Source: Promethearchaeota archaeon | Lineage (GTDB): Archaea; Asgardarchaeota; Lokiarchaeia; Sigynarchaeales; SOKP01 | NCBI GenBank assembly: GCA_016839635.1 | Contig: JAEOTV010000154.1 | Location: 1-13,964, forward strand | Direction of reading: 5' to 3' | DNA: 13,964 bases | Part shown: positions 1 to 6,530 of the stretch, piece after piece | How the letters are laid out: the number at the start of each line of letters is the position of its first letter | Position numbering within the stretch: position 1 is the first letter of the stretch | Program-made: the position numbers and the translations under genes | The notes under the pieces: generated by a model | What the model was told of the DNA's origin: nothing | The model's input: only the letters and a program-made list of their open reading frames with translations | Databases searched by the model: none

Positions 1-59
1 AGTTCTGGGAATTCACTTTTTTCAATTGGTAAAAAGTTAGCACGAGTAATTTTTAACAT
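1..59 (-). CDS. N-terminus of an unidentified protein, cut by the window edge
   Basis: The minus strand opens with ATG at 59-57 and reads 19 codons (MLKITRANFLPIEKSEFPE) before leaving the window. The frame is open upstream only back to a stop near 128 and has no other ATG, GTG or TTG start there. A TATA-like element on the same strand at 90-81 lies about 26 nt before the ATG, which fits a leaderless archaeal mRNA. The fragment is too short to assign a family. It would be divergent from the HTH-CBS gene, with both promoters in the intervening 190 bases. The call rests on promoter placement and open frame only. Confidence 0.4.
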   Translation of the reverse strand, partial: MLKITRANFLPIEKSEFPE

Positions 60-80
60 TTCATTTAACCAACTTCTTAA

Positions 81-90
81 TTGTATAAAT
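81..90 (-). promoter_or_regulatory. TATA-like element for the leftward gene
   Basis: Reads ATTTATACAA on the minus strand. Its centre lies about 26 nt before the ATG at 59, the usual archaeal TATA-to-start-site distance, so the transcript would be leaderless. This is an inference from spacing. Confidence 0.35.
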
Positions 91-191
91 AGTTCTTTTA
101 AATATATTTTAAAATTAATTATCAGTTAAATTCCTTATTAAATGAAAAAAGTCTTCAATTCATTTTTTAATTGAATAAAATCAATAACCTT

Positions 192-211
192 TATAAATAT
201 TCTATAAATAT
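192..211 (+). promoter_or_regulatory. Duplicated TATA element upstream of the HTH-CBS gene
   Basis: The nine bases TATAAATAT occur twice, at 192-200 and 203-211, offset by 11 bases (about one helical turn). Either copy could act as a TATA box. The second would put the start site near 232 and leave a leader of about 17 nt before the ATG at 249. Confidence 0.45.
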
Positions 212-212
212 A

Positions 213-231
213 ATATGCATAAGACGCATAT
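213..231. promoter_or_regulatory. Inverted repeat, candidate operator
   Basis: ATATGC (213-218) and GCATAT (226-231) are perfect inverted arms around a 7-base spacer. The site lies between the TATA elements and the start codon at 249, overlapping the expected transcription start. A dimeric XRE-type HTH protein, such as the product encoded just downstream, could bind here and block initiation. Autoregulation is inferred from placement. Confidence 0.4.
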
Positions 232-248
232 ATTTATTTCATTTAATC

Positions 249-818
249 ATGGAAATCTTACCATCTTTAAGCAATATAAAGCGTTTACGTAAAAAATTAA
301 ATATTACCCAAAAAGAGTTGGGAGAAGAATTAAATATTCCACAGTCAACAATATCTAGAATTGAAAATGGAACTATAGATCCTCCATATTCTAAAGTAAA
401 AAGAATTTATGAATATCTTGAGAACCAGCGTAAGATAAGAGAAAAATCTAAAAAGCATGCTGAAGACATTATGGTCGAGACCATTATATCTATCAAATCT
501 CATTCAACTATAAGAAAAGCAGTAGATTTAATGAATGAATATGAAATCTCGCAATTACCTATAATAGAAAATAATCAGAATTTAGGAAGTGTTACATCAA
601 AAAAAATACAGAGATATATAACAGACACTCCAAAAGTTATTAATATGGATGTATCGCTTATAAAAGAACTGCCTTTTCCAGAAATTGATAGGTCTTGGAG
701 TGCAAAGGATATTTCCGATTTACTTTTGAAGTATCCCGCTGTTCTAGTTAAAGAAAAAAATGTTTATTGTGGAATAATCACTGATTCAGATCTTCTTAGA
801 TTATCTAACAAAAAATGA
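249..818 (+). CDS. HTH (XRE-type) regulator with paired CBS domains
   Basis: 189 residues when started at ATG 249. An upstream in-frame ATG at 171 would add 26 residues encoded by promoter-like DNA and is rejected. Residues 9-57 form an XRE/Cro-type helix-turn-helix (KLNITQKELGEELNIPQSTI, then SRIENG). A basic linker covers about 58-70. Two CBS repeats follow at about 71-125 and 129-186, the second ending in the typical GIITDSDLL. CBS pairs commonly bind adenine nucleotides or SAM, so this looks like a transcription factor that senses such a ligand; the ligand cannot be read from the sequence. HTH-CBS fusions are common in archaea. An inverted repeat at 213-231 suggests self-control. The neighbouring genes do not reveal its targets. 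Confidence 0.85.
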   Translation: MEILPSLSNIKRLRKKLNITQKELGEELNIPQSTISRIENGTIDPPYSKVKRIYEYLENQRKIREKSKKHAEDIMVETIISIKSHSTIRKAVDLMNEYEISQLPIIENNQNLGSVTSKKIQRYITDTPKVINMDVSLIKELPFPEIDRSWSAKDISDLLLKYPAVLVKEKNVYCGIITDSDLLRLSNKK

Positions 819-935
819 GAAATTATGTTAATTATTTCAAATTTCCAAGGTAAAAACAATATATTTGCATATTTTCATTACTTAATTTAAAAAAGAATAA
901 TTTTTTAATACTATATTGTTTTTTAAAGATTAGAT

Positions 936-1937
936 TTGACGATTGAAAAGATTCTTCAAAGGATTAATGGTTTACTAAAAAAAGCTAATTACGAAACCTT
1001 AGCACTTGGTAATTTTGCTAGTACAAAGAGTAAATTCTGTTTTGATCTTTTAGTTAGAAAGGATGATTTAATATTTAGTGTTAAAATCTTTCCCAATATT
1101 GATAACTTAAATCAAGATATAATTCGTGATATTAAATCTCTATCCTTAATCCTCAAATCAAAACCTCTTTTAATTGGGGTCAGAAATCGGTATCAAAAAT
1201 TAGAAGATAACACAATTTATGTAAGAGAAGGCTTACCCTTTATAACACTTAATACATTTGAGAATATTCTTAATGATAATTACCCTCATATTTTAGCAAG
1301 AAGAGGTGGCGGAGTAGTATTTTTAGATGGCACATTAATGAAAATTTTGAGAGAAAAGCGTTCAATAACGAGAAAAGAATTATCGGAAGTCTTAGGAGTG
1401 ACTAAACGAACAATTTGCTCATATGAAAACGAATCTATGAGACCTTCTGAGAAAATTGCTAAAAAATTATTAGAAATCTTGGATAATACTGCTTTATGTA
1501 AAAAAATCAATGTTTTTGGATGGAGCATTAATGATAATATAGAAGAAAATGAAATATTGGAAGAAAAAGAATTAAGTAATTTTGAATCTCATGTTCAAGA
1601 TATAATAAAAGATATTGGGCTTTCTTCTTATTGGTATAAGAAAGGATCAGTTCCATTTAAATTATCTTTATACTCTCATTCTGATAAAATAAAATTAGAT
1701 GGATTTTATCCTCTATTTTCTGGTATATCAGAAGAACAAGGTAAAATTAATGAAATGAGCTTTCAATGCTTAAAGATGTTCACAGATTTATTCCATAAAA
1801 CTTCGCTTTTCATCATAGATAATGATATTAAAATTCCTGAACCGTTTAAAAAAACAAATATTTCTATTGTTAAAATTAAAAATCTAGAAGAAATAGATAA
1901 TGAAGAAGAGTTCATCGAACTCATTCAAGATTCATGA
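936..1937 (+). CDS. COG1395-type archaeal HTH transcriptional regulator
   Basis: 333 residues from a TTG start at 936; no in-frame ATG lies near the N-terminus, and residues from about 5 onward already match the family. The layout fits the archaeal putative HTH regulatory protein family COG1395. The N-terminal domain (about 1-118) has conserved-looking stretches CFDLLVRKDDLIFSVKIFPN, PLLIGVR and LEDNTIYVREGLPF. A central XRE helix-turn-helix spans about 133-183 (RSITRKELSEVLGVTKRTI, then CSYENESMRPSEKIAKKL). The C-terminal domain (about 215-333) contains PFKLSLYSH and PLFSGISEEQGK. Its DNA targets and signal are unknown. The last 38 nt overlap the true start of rnhB at 1900, so the two genes are probably co-transcribed. 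No clear Shine-Dalgarno precedes the TTG. Confidence 0.8.
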   Translation: MTIEKILQRINGLLKKANYETLALGNFASTKSKFCFDLLVRKDDLIFSVKIFPNIDNLNQDIIRDIKSLSLILKSKPLLIGVRNRYQKLEDNTIYVREGLPFITLNTFENILNDNYPHILARRGGGVVFLDGTLMKILREKRSITRKELSEVLGVTKRTICSYENESMRPSEKIAKKLLEILDNTALCKKINVFGWSINDNIEENEILEEKELSNFESHVQDIIKDIGLSSYWYKKGSVPFKLSLYSHSDKIKLDGFYPLFSGISEEQGKINEMSFQCLKMFTDLFHKTSLFIIDNDIKIPEPFKKTNISIVKIKNLEEIDNEEEFIELIQDS

Positions 1938-2643
1938 GGATGAAACAGAACTAATATGTGGGATAGACGAGGCTGGTAGAATTTATTTCTCTTCGAATTA
2001 AATGTTAAAAGGCTCTGTCTTAGGCCCTATGGTTATATGTGGAATTTGCTTCAAAAGATCAAAAATCAATCTATTATCTGAAATAGGTGTTAAAGACTCA
2101 AAAAAATTATCTCCTAAAAGTAGGAGTAAATTAGCAAAACTCTTACAAGATTATTGTTACTCAAAAAAAATACTTGTCATCAGTCCACAGGAAATCGATG
2201 AGAGAGAAAGTAAAAAAATTACATTGAATCGGCTTGAAGAATTAAAAATGGCAGAAATTATCAACATATTGACACCAGATGTTATTTATATAGATGCTGC
2301 TGATGTAAATGAACAGAGATTTGGAAACTCTATAAAAAAATTATTGAATTATACTCCAAAAAAAATTATATCTAAACATAAAGCTGATGATCTATACCCA
2401 GTAGTCTCAGCAGGATCTATAATGGCTAAAGATAAAAGAGATACTCTAATTGAAGAACTGCATAAAAAATATGGAAATTTCGGCTCAGGATATCCTTCTG
2501 ATGTCAGAACAACTCAATTTCTTAGAGATTATGTAAAAAAGAATAAGAAAGCTCCAATAATCGCAAGAAAATCATGGGATACTACTAAAAGAATAATAAA
2601 TGAAATAGTTTCATCAAAAAAAATAACTGATTTTCTTAATTAA
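1900..2643 (+). CDS. rnhB: Ribonuclease HII, split by a predicted 30-nt intron
   Basis: RNase HII cuts the RNA strand of RNA-DNA hybrids and removes single ribonucleotides from DNA. Read straight through, the frame from ATG 1900 stops at TAA 1999-2001. Joining 1900-1979 to 2010-2643 gives 237 residues, a normal archaeal length. In the joined protein the first catalytic motif is ICGIDEAGRGSVLGPM (D23, E24). Later come VKDSKKL, YIDAADVN (D122), HKADDLYPVVSAGSIMAKDK (D153) and GSGYPSD, completing the DEDD active site. Starting at ATG 2002 instead would lose both the D and E of the first motif and the GR of GRG, so that call would be a dead enzyme. ATG 1900 is the only plausible in-frame start and lies inside the upstream HTH gene (38-nt overlap). 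The 3' end overlaps flpA by 4 nt, tail to tail. Alternatives are a nonsense-mutated pseudogene or a sequencing artefact. The rest of the gene is intact, which argues against decay. Confidence 0.88.
1980..2009 (+). other. Predicted bulge-helix-bulge intron inside rnhB
   Basis: Thirty bases with an in-frame TAA (1999-2001) separate the Arg and Gly codons of the RNase HII GRG motif. Folding by eye gives four parts. The inner hairpin pairs 1981-1985 with 1999-2003 (five A-U pairs) and, past one U-U mismatch, 1987-1989 with 1995-1997; its loop is 1990-1994. The central 4-bp helix pairs 1974-1977 with 2004-2007 (one U-A, three G-U wobbles). The outer exon helix pairs 1973 with 2011, 1969-1971 with 2013-2015, and 1965-1968 with 2017-2020. 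The 3-nt bulges are 1978-1980 and 2008-2010, on opposite strands. Archaeal splicing endonuclease cuts between the second and third bulge bases, giving exon joining AG|A to restore Arg-Gly. Weak points are the wobble-rich central helix and a G-G mismatch at 1972/2012. Confidence 0.75.
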
Positions 2644-3335
2644 TCACTTTTTTTGACTATTAATACAATATGATTTGCAGCATATTTCCGGATATTTATA
2701 TTGTCTAAAATTTTGTATCCTGCTTTTTCGAGTGTCGTTTTCTCGTGTGCAAATGTAATTTCAGATTTTTGAATACTGTCAATTGATTGAGACTTTATTG
2801 CAAGAATTAAAATTCCCCCATTCTTTAAATAATAATTGCAATTTTCTAATGCAATTTCAGCTTGCCGTGGTTGTGCAACATCTTGGTAAATTAAATCTAC
2901 TTGAGTAAATATGTATTTTGCATAACTATCTGGAAAACGTGCATCTCCCAAAATTGGAATAATATTTTCCCTATTTGAGATATTTTGGATCAATTGCCTT
3001 ATACTTCTTTCAGCAAACTCTACACCATAAATTATTCCAGAATTTAAAATATCCGAAAGATAAGAAATTGTAGTACCTGAAGATGCTCCTAAATACAAAC
3101 ATTTTAAATTTTTTGATAAAAAGTTTGTGAGGGGGTTTTCTAAAATTAATGCTGCTAATTTACTTCTATATGGATCCCATTCTCGATATTCTATGCCTTT
3201 ATAGGTTAATAATTTCTCTCCGTATATTCTTTTACCTATGTCAAAATTCTTTGTATAGAGTTTTAATCGTTCTTGAGGTCCTGAAATAAAAACGTTGGAA
3301 AATTTAGGATGATTTCTAATCTCAATTTTTGACAT
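2640..3335 (-). CDS. flpA: Fibrillarin, C/D-box RNP 2'-O-methyltransferase
   Basis: 231 residues, normal for archaeal fibrillarin. It is the SAM-dependent enzyme that methylates ribose 2'-OH in rRNA and tRNA at sites chosen by C/D-box guide RNAs, working with Nop5 and L7Ae. The N-terminal small domain (about 1-50) ends in the conserved GIEYREWDPYRSKLAA. The SAM site is YLGASSGTT (81-89), followed by the acidic residue E106 in YGVEFAERS and D131 in GDARFP. The family's K-D-K-H catalytic tetrad is visible as K59 (RSKLAA), D152 (YQDVAQP), K181 (LAIKSQSID) and H222 (AANHIVL). The gene begins 20 nt after nop5 on the same strand, the usual archaeal operon order. It ends overlapping rnhB by 4 nt, tail to tail. 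A T-run on the minus strand at 2623-2616 could end its transcript. Confidence 0.96.
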   Translation of the reverse strand: MSKIEIRNHPKFSNVFISGPQERLKLYTKNFDIGKRIYGEKLLTYKGIEYREWDPYRSKLAALILENPLTNFLSKNLKCLYLGASSGTTISYLSDILNSGIIYGVEFAERSIRQLIQNISNRENIIPILGDARFPDSYAKYIFTQVDLIYQDVAQPRQAEIALENCNYYLKNGGILILAIKSQSIDSIQKSEITFAHEKTTLEKAGYKILDNINIRKYAANHIVLIVKKSD

Positions 3336-3355
3336 TTTTTACCCTGTTTTTTATC

Positions 3356-4561
3356 TTATCTTTTTTTCATTGATTTTTTTTTCTTACTCTTTACTATTGG
3401 CGCTTTTTTAGGAGGATTTGGATATTTAATTTCAATTTCTTTAATTTTTTCTTCAATTCCCTGTAATAACTTATCACCGATAAATTCACCATTGAAATAG
3501 TCTATTTTAGCTGCAACACCAATCTTTCCTGCGATAACCCTAGCAATCTTACCTCTTATCCATGGTTTAGCAGACCTGATTTGATTCCATTGAAATATTA
3601 AACCATGCTTCGGTCTTTTCTCACCTGTTTTAAGAAATCGATACAATGCTTTTTCTGCGCCTAATAATTGAATTCTCGATGCCGGCATATATGCTAATTT
3701 TTGCAAACTACCCGCCTTCGCTATTAATTTTGCACCAATTAAGGAGCCGATTAAAGAGTTAATGTTAGGAGCAAATTTTTCTAGTAATTCTTCTAAATAA
3801 TTCTCTAATTCTGAGCGATAATTATCTAATGAAATAATTTGATCAGCATAATTCTGTATCATAGAGAGATCAATACTTGCGCCCATTGAGCCCAAAGCGT
3901 ATTGCTCTAAAGCTTTAATTTTCCTTTCTTTTAAATCTACCTTATTTTTAATATTATCAAACGTAAAATTTTCTCTAGATCCCAAATTTCGAATTAAATT
4001 AGCTAAGATAATGTTATCTTCAATAATTTTATCAGTTAGTTCAGGAAAATGTAATCCATACCATTCTCTAAGATGACTTGAAAAGAGGCTTATTGATTTT
4101 TTAATCACATCTAAAACTGTTATAATTTGAATAACCATATTATCTGAATGCCCGCTTACCTCACTAACTTTTCTTCTTGTTAATTTTTCGCTTATCTCTT
4201 TATATTGTTTGAGGATTTCTTCACTTGTTTTATTTATTCCAACTTTTTTTAAGTGGTTTTCTAGATTTAAACGAAAAGCTTTGAGTTCTAGCGATTTGCT
4301 CTCGAAAATAGTCTTATAACTTAATTTTTCTGAGGTAATTGATTCTAACTTCGGATTATCAAAGATTAATTCATCAAAACCAACATTTTTCAAATCTAAT
4401 AAAAAGTCCTCATATATTTTTAGAATAATCTTATTATCTACTGCATTATAAAATTCAATTATTTTCTCGGTATTATCATCAAAATCAATAAAATTTAAGA
4501 TATTCCCAGACTCATCAAGTGAAAAAATCCCTATTAAAGTATCTGCTATGTACGACTTCAT
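3356..4561 (-). CDS. nop5: Nop5 (Nop56/58-like) C/D-box RNP scaffold protein
   Basis: 401 residues. Nop5 links fibrillarin to the L7Ae-bound guide RNA in the archaeal C/D-box methylation complex. The N-terminal domain (about 1-125), which in this family binds fibrillarin, is followed by a long helical coiled-coil region (about 125-255) containing the conserved HLREWYGLHFPEL (163-175). The NOP domain covers about 255-370. Its core is LIGAKLIAKAGSLQKLAYMP and the signature GAEKALYRFLKTGEKRPKHG (301-320). The last 17 residues form a lysine-rich tail (KSKKKKSMKKR at the end), probably RNA-contacting. The ATG at 4561 has no clear Shine-Dalgarno; a TATA element about 45 bases upstream is shared with the divergent pyrD. 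It is first gene of the nop5-flpA operon. Confidence 0.96.
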   Translation of the reverse strand: MKSYIADTLIGIFSLDESGNILNFIDFDDNTEKIIEFYNAVDNKIILKIYEDFLLDLKNVGFDELIFDNPKLESITSEKLSYKTIFESKSLELKAFRLNLENHLKKVGINKTSEEILKQYKEISEKLTRRKVSEVSGHSDNMVIQIITVLDVIKKSISLFSSHLREWYGLHFPELTDKIIEDNIILANLIRNLGSRENFTFDNIKNKVDLKERKIKALEQYALGSMGASIDLSMIQNYADQIISLDNYRSELENYLEELLEKFAPNINSLIGSLIGAKLIAKAGSLQKLAYMPASRIQLLGAEKALYRFLKTGEKRPKHGLIFQWNQIRSAKPWIRGKIARVIAGKIGVAAKIDYFNGEFIGDKLLQGIEEKIKEIEIKYPNPPKKAPIVKSKKKKSMKKR

Positions 4562-4602
4562 TTTGATTGGACTATTTATGCTTATTTTTCCTTCATTAAT
4601 AA

Positions 4603-4614
4603 TTATTATAAAAC
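4603..4614. promoter_or_regulatory. Shared TATA element between nop5 and pyrD
   Basis: The only strong TATA-like stretch in the 78-base divergent gap reads TTATAAAAC on the plus strand (4606-4614) and GTTTTATAATAAT on the minus strand. Plus-strand use places a start site within a few bases of the pyrD ATG at 4640 (leaderless). Minus-strand use leaves about 19 nt of leader before the nop5 ATG at 4561. The two promoters therefore appear to overlap. Confidence 0.45.
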
Positions 4615-4639
4615 TATAATCATTATTGTCTTTTAAAAA

Positions 4640-5566
4640 ATGCTAGAAGTAAATCTTTCTGGTTTAAAATTAAACTCTCCTATTATCTTAGCATCAGGTA
4701 TTTTAGGAGTTTCTTTTTCTTCAATGAAAAGAGTTATTGATGCGGGAGCAGGCGCCGTTACCACGAAATCTATTGGACCAAAACCAAGAAAAGGATACAA
4801 AAATCCATCCGTAATTGAGATATCTCCAGGTACTTTTATAAATAGTGTCGGGCTTGGTAATCCTGGAATAAATGAGTTTATCCATGAAATAGGAGAAATA
4901 AAAAAGCATAAAATACCATTAATTGTGAGTGTTTTTGGAGATACTAATAAGACTTATCTAGATGTGGCTTTAAAAGCTGAAAATGCAGGAGCAGACGCGA
5001 TTGAGATCAATATTTCTTGCCCCCATGCTGAAGTATCTTCTATAGGAATTAATAAAAATTTAACCTATAAAATTGTGAAATTTCTTAAAGAAAGCCTTAA
5101 AGTTCCTCTTTTTGTAAAATTAAATCCTAATGTAACTGATATAACCGAAATAGCCTTAGCAGCTCAGAAAGGAGGCGCAGATGGAGTAGTAGCCATAAAT
5201 ACCTTATCAGCATTGAAAATAGATATCAATACGAAAAGACCCATTTTATCCCATGGAAGTGGTGGGCTTTCTGGGAAGGCAATTCATCCTATAGCTATAA
5301 AGAAAGTATATGATTTGTATAAAGCCTTAAAAATCCCAATAATTGGATGTGGAGGAGTAGATTCCTGGCAGGATGTAGTAGAATTCTTTTTGGTTGGGGC
5401 TTCCGCAGTACAAATTGGAACAGCTTTATATAAAGGAACTGAAATTATCAAAAATATTAATGATGAAATAACTCGATATCTAAAGAATAATGAATATTCA
5501 TCTATTAATGACATAAAAGGATTAGCTCATCAATTTAAGACTCAAGAGGTGCCTGATTTTGACTGA
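4640..5566 (+). CDS. pyrD: Dihydroorotate dehydrogenase (class 1B), catalytic subunit
   Basis: 308 residues. It oxidises dihydroorotate to orotate in de novo pyrimidine synthesis using FMN, and passes electrons to the PyrK subunit encoded next. Visible family features are the FMN-barrel start TTKSIGPKPRKGYKNPSV (41-58), NSVGLGNPG (69-76), and the catalytic-loop EINISCPH with C127, the cysteine base that marks class 1 enzymes. Further on come VKLNPN with K160, the phosphate-binding HGSGGLSG (205-212) and IIGCGGV (235-240), and a terminal IGTALYKG (259-266). Pairing with pyrK supports class 1B rather than 1A. The ATG at 4640 directly follows a TATA element at the leaderless distance. Its last 8 nt overlap pyrK, and the pyrK Shine-Dalgarno lies inside this gene. 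Confidence 0.95.
   Translation: MLEVNLSGLKLNSPIILASGILGVSFSSMKRVIDAGAGAVTTKSIGPKPRKGYKNPSVIEISPGTFINSVGLGNPGINEFIHEIGEIKKHKIPLIVSVFGDTNKTYLDVALKAENAGADAIEINISCPHAEVSSIGINKNLTYKIVKFLKESLKVPLFVKLNPNVTDITEIALAAQKGGADGVVAINTLSALKIDINTKRPILSHGSGGLSGKAIHPIAIKKVYDLYKALKIPIIGCGGVDSWQDVVEFFLVGASAVQIGTALYKGTEIIKNINDEITRYLKNNEYSSINDIKGLAHQFKTQEVPDFD
5546..5551 (+). promoter_or_regulatory. Shine-Dalgarno for pyrK inside pyrD
   Basis: GAGGTG ends 7 nt before the TTG at 5559. It is complementary to the archaeal 16S rRNA 3' end and decides the TTG start and 8-nt overlap with pyrD, suggesting translational coupling of the two subunits. Confidence 0.7.
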
Positions 5567-6413
5567 AAATACCATAGAGACTGTAAGAGTACAGAAAATA
5601 ATTGATGAATGTAAAGATGTTAAAACCTTTTATTTCAACATGAAAAAAAACAACAATCAAAACTATATTAAACCGAAACCGGGACAATTTGCTATGATTT
5701 GGGTACCTGGTGTAGATGAAATTCCAATGTCTATATCTGGGTGTGATAATAATGGTAATTGGGCAATTACAGTAAAAAATGTTGGAGAGTGCACAGATGC
5801 TATATGTAAATTAAACATTGGAGATTATATCGGAGTAAGGGGGCCTTTAGGGAATCATTTTAAACTTCCAAATGATAACTCAAAAGAGATCTTCTTAATT
5901 GGTGGTGGAATAGGTATGGCTCCTCTAAAATTCCTCTCTATTGAACTTAATAATAGAAAAAAAAGATATAAAATCATAGAAGGTGCCAAAATAACTGATG
6001 AACTAATGTTTATGGATTATTTTCAAGAATCTAAACCAAATCACACTGAAGTCCATTACTGTACTGATGATGGAAGCTATGGAATTAGAGGTAATACATC
6101 TGATGTGTTTAAGGAAATGTTAAAAGAATTTAACGATAAACAATCTTCAACTATAATTGTATATACATGTGGTCCAGAAATCATGATGTACAAATTATTT
6201 CAAATATGTCATAAGTACGGTATAGAATTTTATGCAAGTCTTGAAAGAATCATGAGGTGTGGTTGTGGATTATGTGGATTATGCACTTTAGATCCAATAG
6301 GGGTGCTCGTGTGTACAGATGGACCAATTTTTAATTCAGAAATGCTAAAAAAAATTCAGGATTTTGGGAAATTTCAAAGAGATTTCACAGGAAAAAAAAT
6401 CAATATTATGTGA
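5559..6413 (+). CDS. pyrK: Dihydroorotate dehydrogenase electron-transfer subunit
   Basis: 284 residues from a TTG start set by the GAGGTG motif just upstream. PyrK carries FAD and a [2Fe-2S] cluster and moves electrons from the PyrD FMN to NAD+. An FAD-binding barrel covers about 5-100 (KPGQFAMIWVPG, then the PMSIS segment at 56-60). The NAD-binding half follows, with the glycine motif LIGGGIGMAPL at about 113-123 and YTCGPEIMM (202-210). The cluster motif RCGCGLCGLC (233-242) plus C252 matches the family pattern, giving likely ligands C234, C239, C242 and C252. C236 is an extra cysteine inside the motif. DGPIFN, typical of the family C-terminus, follows at 254-259. The N-terminal region has an Asn/Lys-rich insert around 28-38. 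It is the second gene of the pyrDK operon. Confidence 0.94.
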   Translation: MTENTIETVRVQKIIDECKDVKTFYFNMKKNNNQNYIKPKPGQFAMIWVPGVDEIPMSISGCDNNGNWAITVKNVGECTDAICKLNIGDYIGVRGPLGNHFKLPNDNSKEIFLIGGGIGMAPLKFLSIELNNRKKRYKIIEGAKITDELMFMDYFQESKPNHTEVHYCTDDGSYGIRGNTSDVFKEMLKEFNDKQSSTIIVYTCGPEIMMYKLFQICHKYGIEFYASLERIMRCGCGLCGLCTLDPIGVLVCTDGPIFNSEMLKKIQDFGKFQRDFTGKKINIM

Positions 6414-6530
6414 TTTTGCTTATAGAACAATGGCTTTAAATCAAAAATTATTAACATAATGTCTAAATATATTACTTGAAAATATAAGATCTTTTAAGTT
6501 AAAACATATTATTTTCCACCTTAAAATATA

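Noticed and set aside
171..248. Longer start for the HTH-CBS protein at ATG 171
   Set aside because: The 26 extra residues are encoded by the doubled TATA element and the inverted repeat and do not belong to the HTH domain. ATG 249 begins just before the HTH.
1999..2001. rnhB read as a simple nonsense-mutated pseudogene
   Set aside because: The interruption is not a point change but a 30-base insert that exactly separates two adjacent conserved codons, folds on itself, and leaves the rest of the enzyme intact. An intron explains more, though decay cannot be fully excluded.
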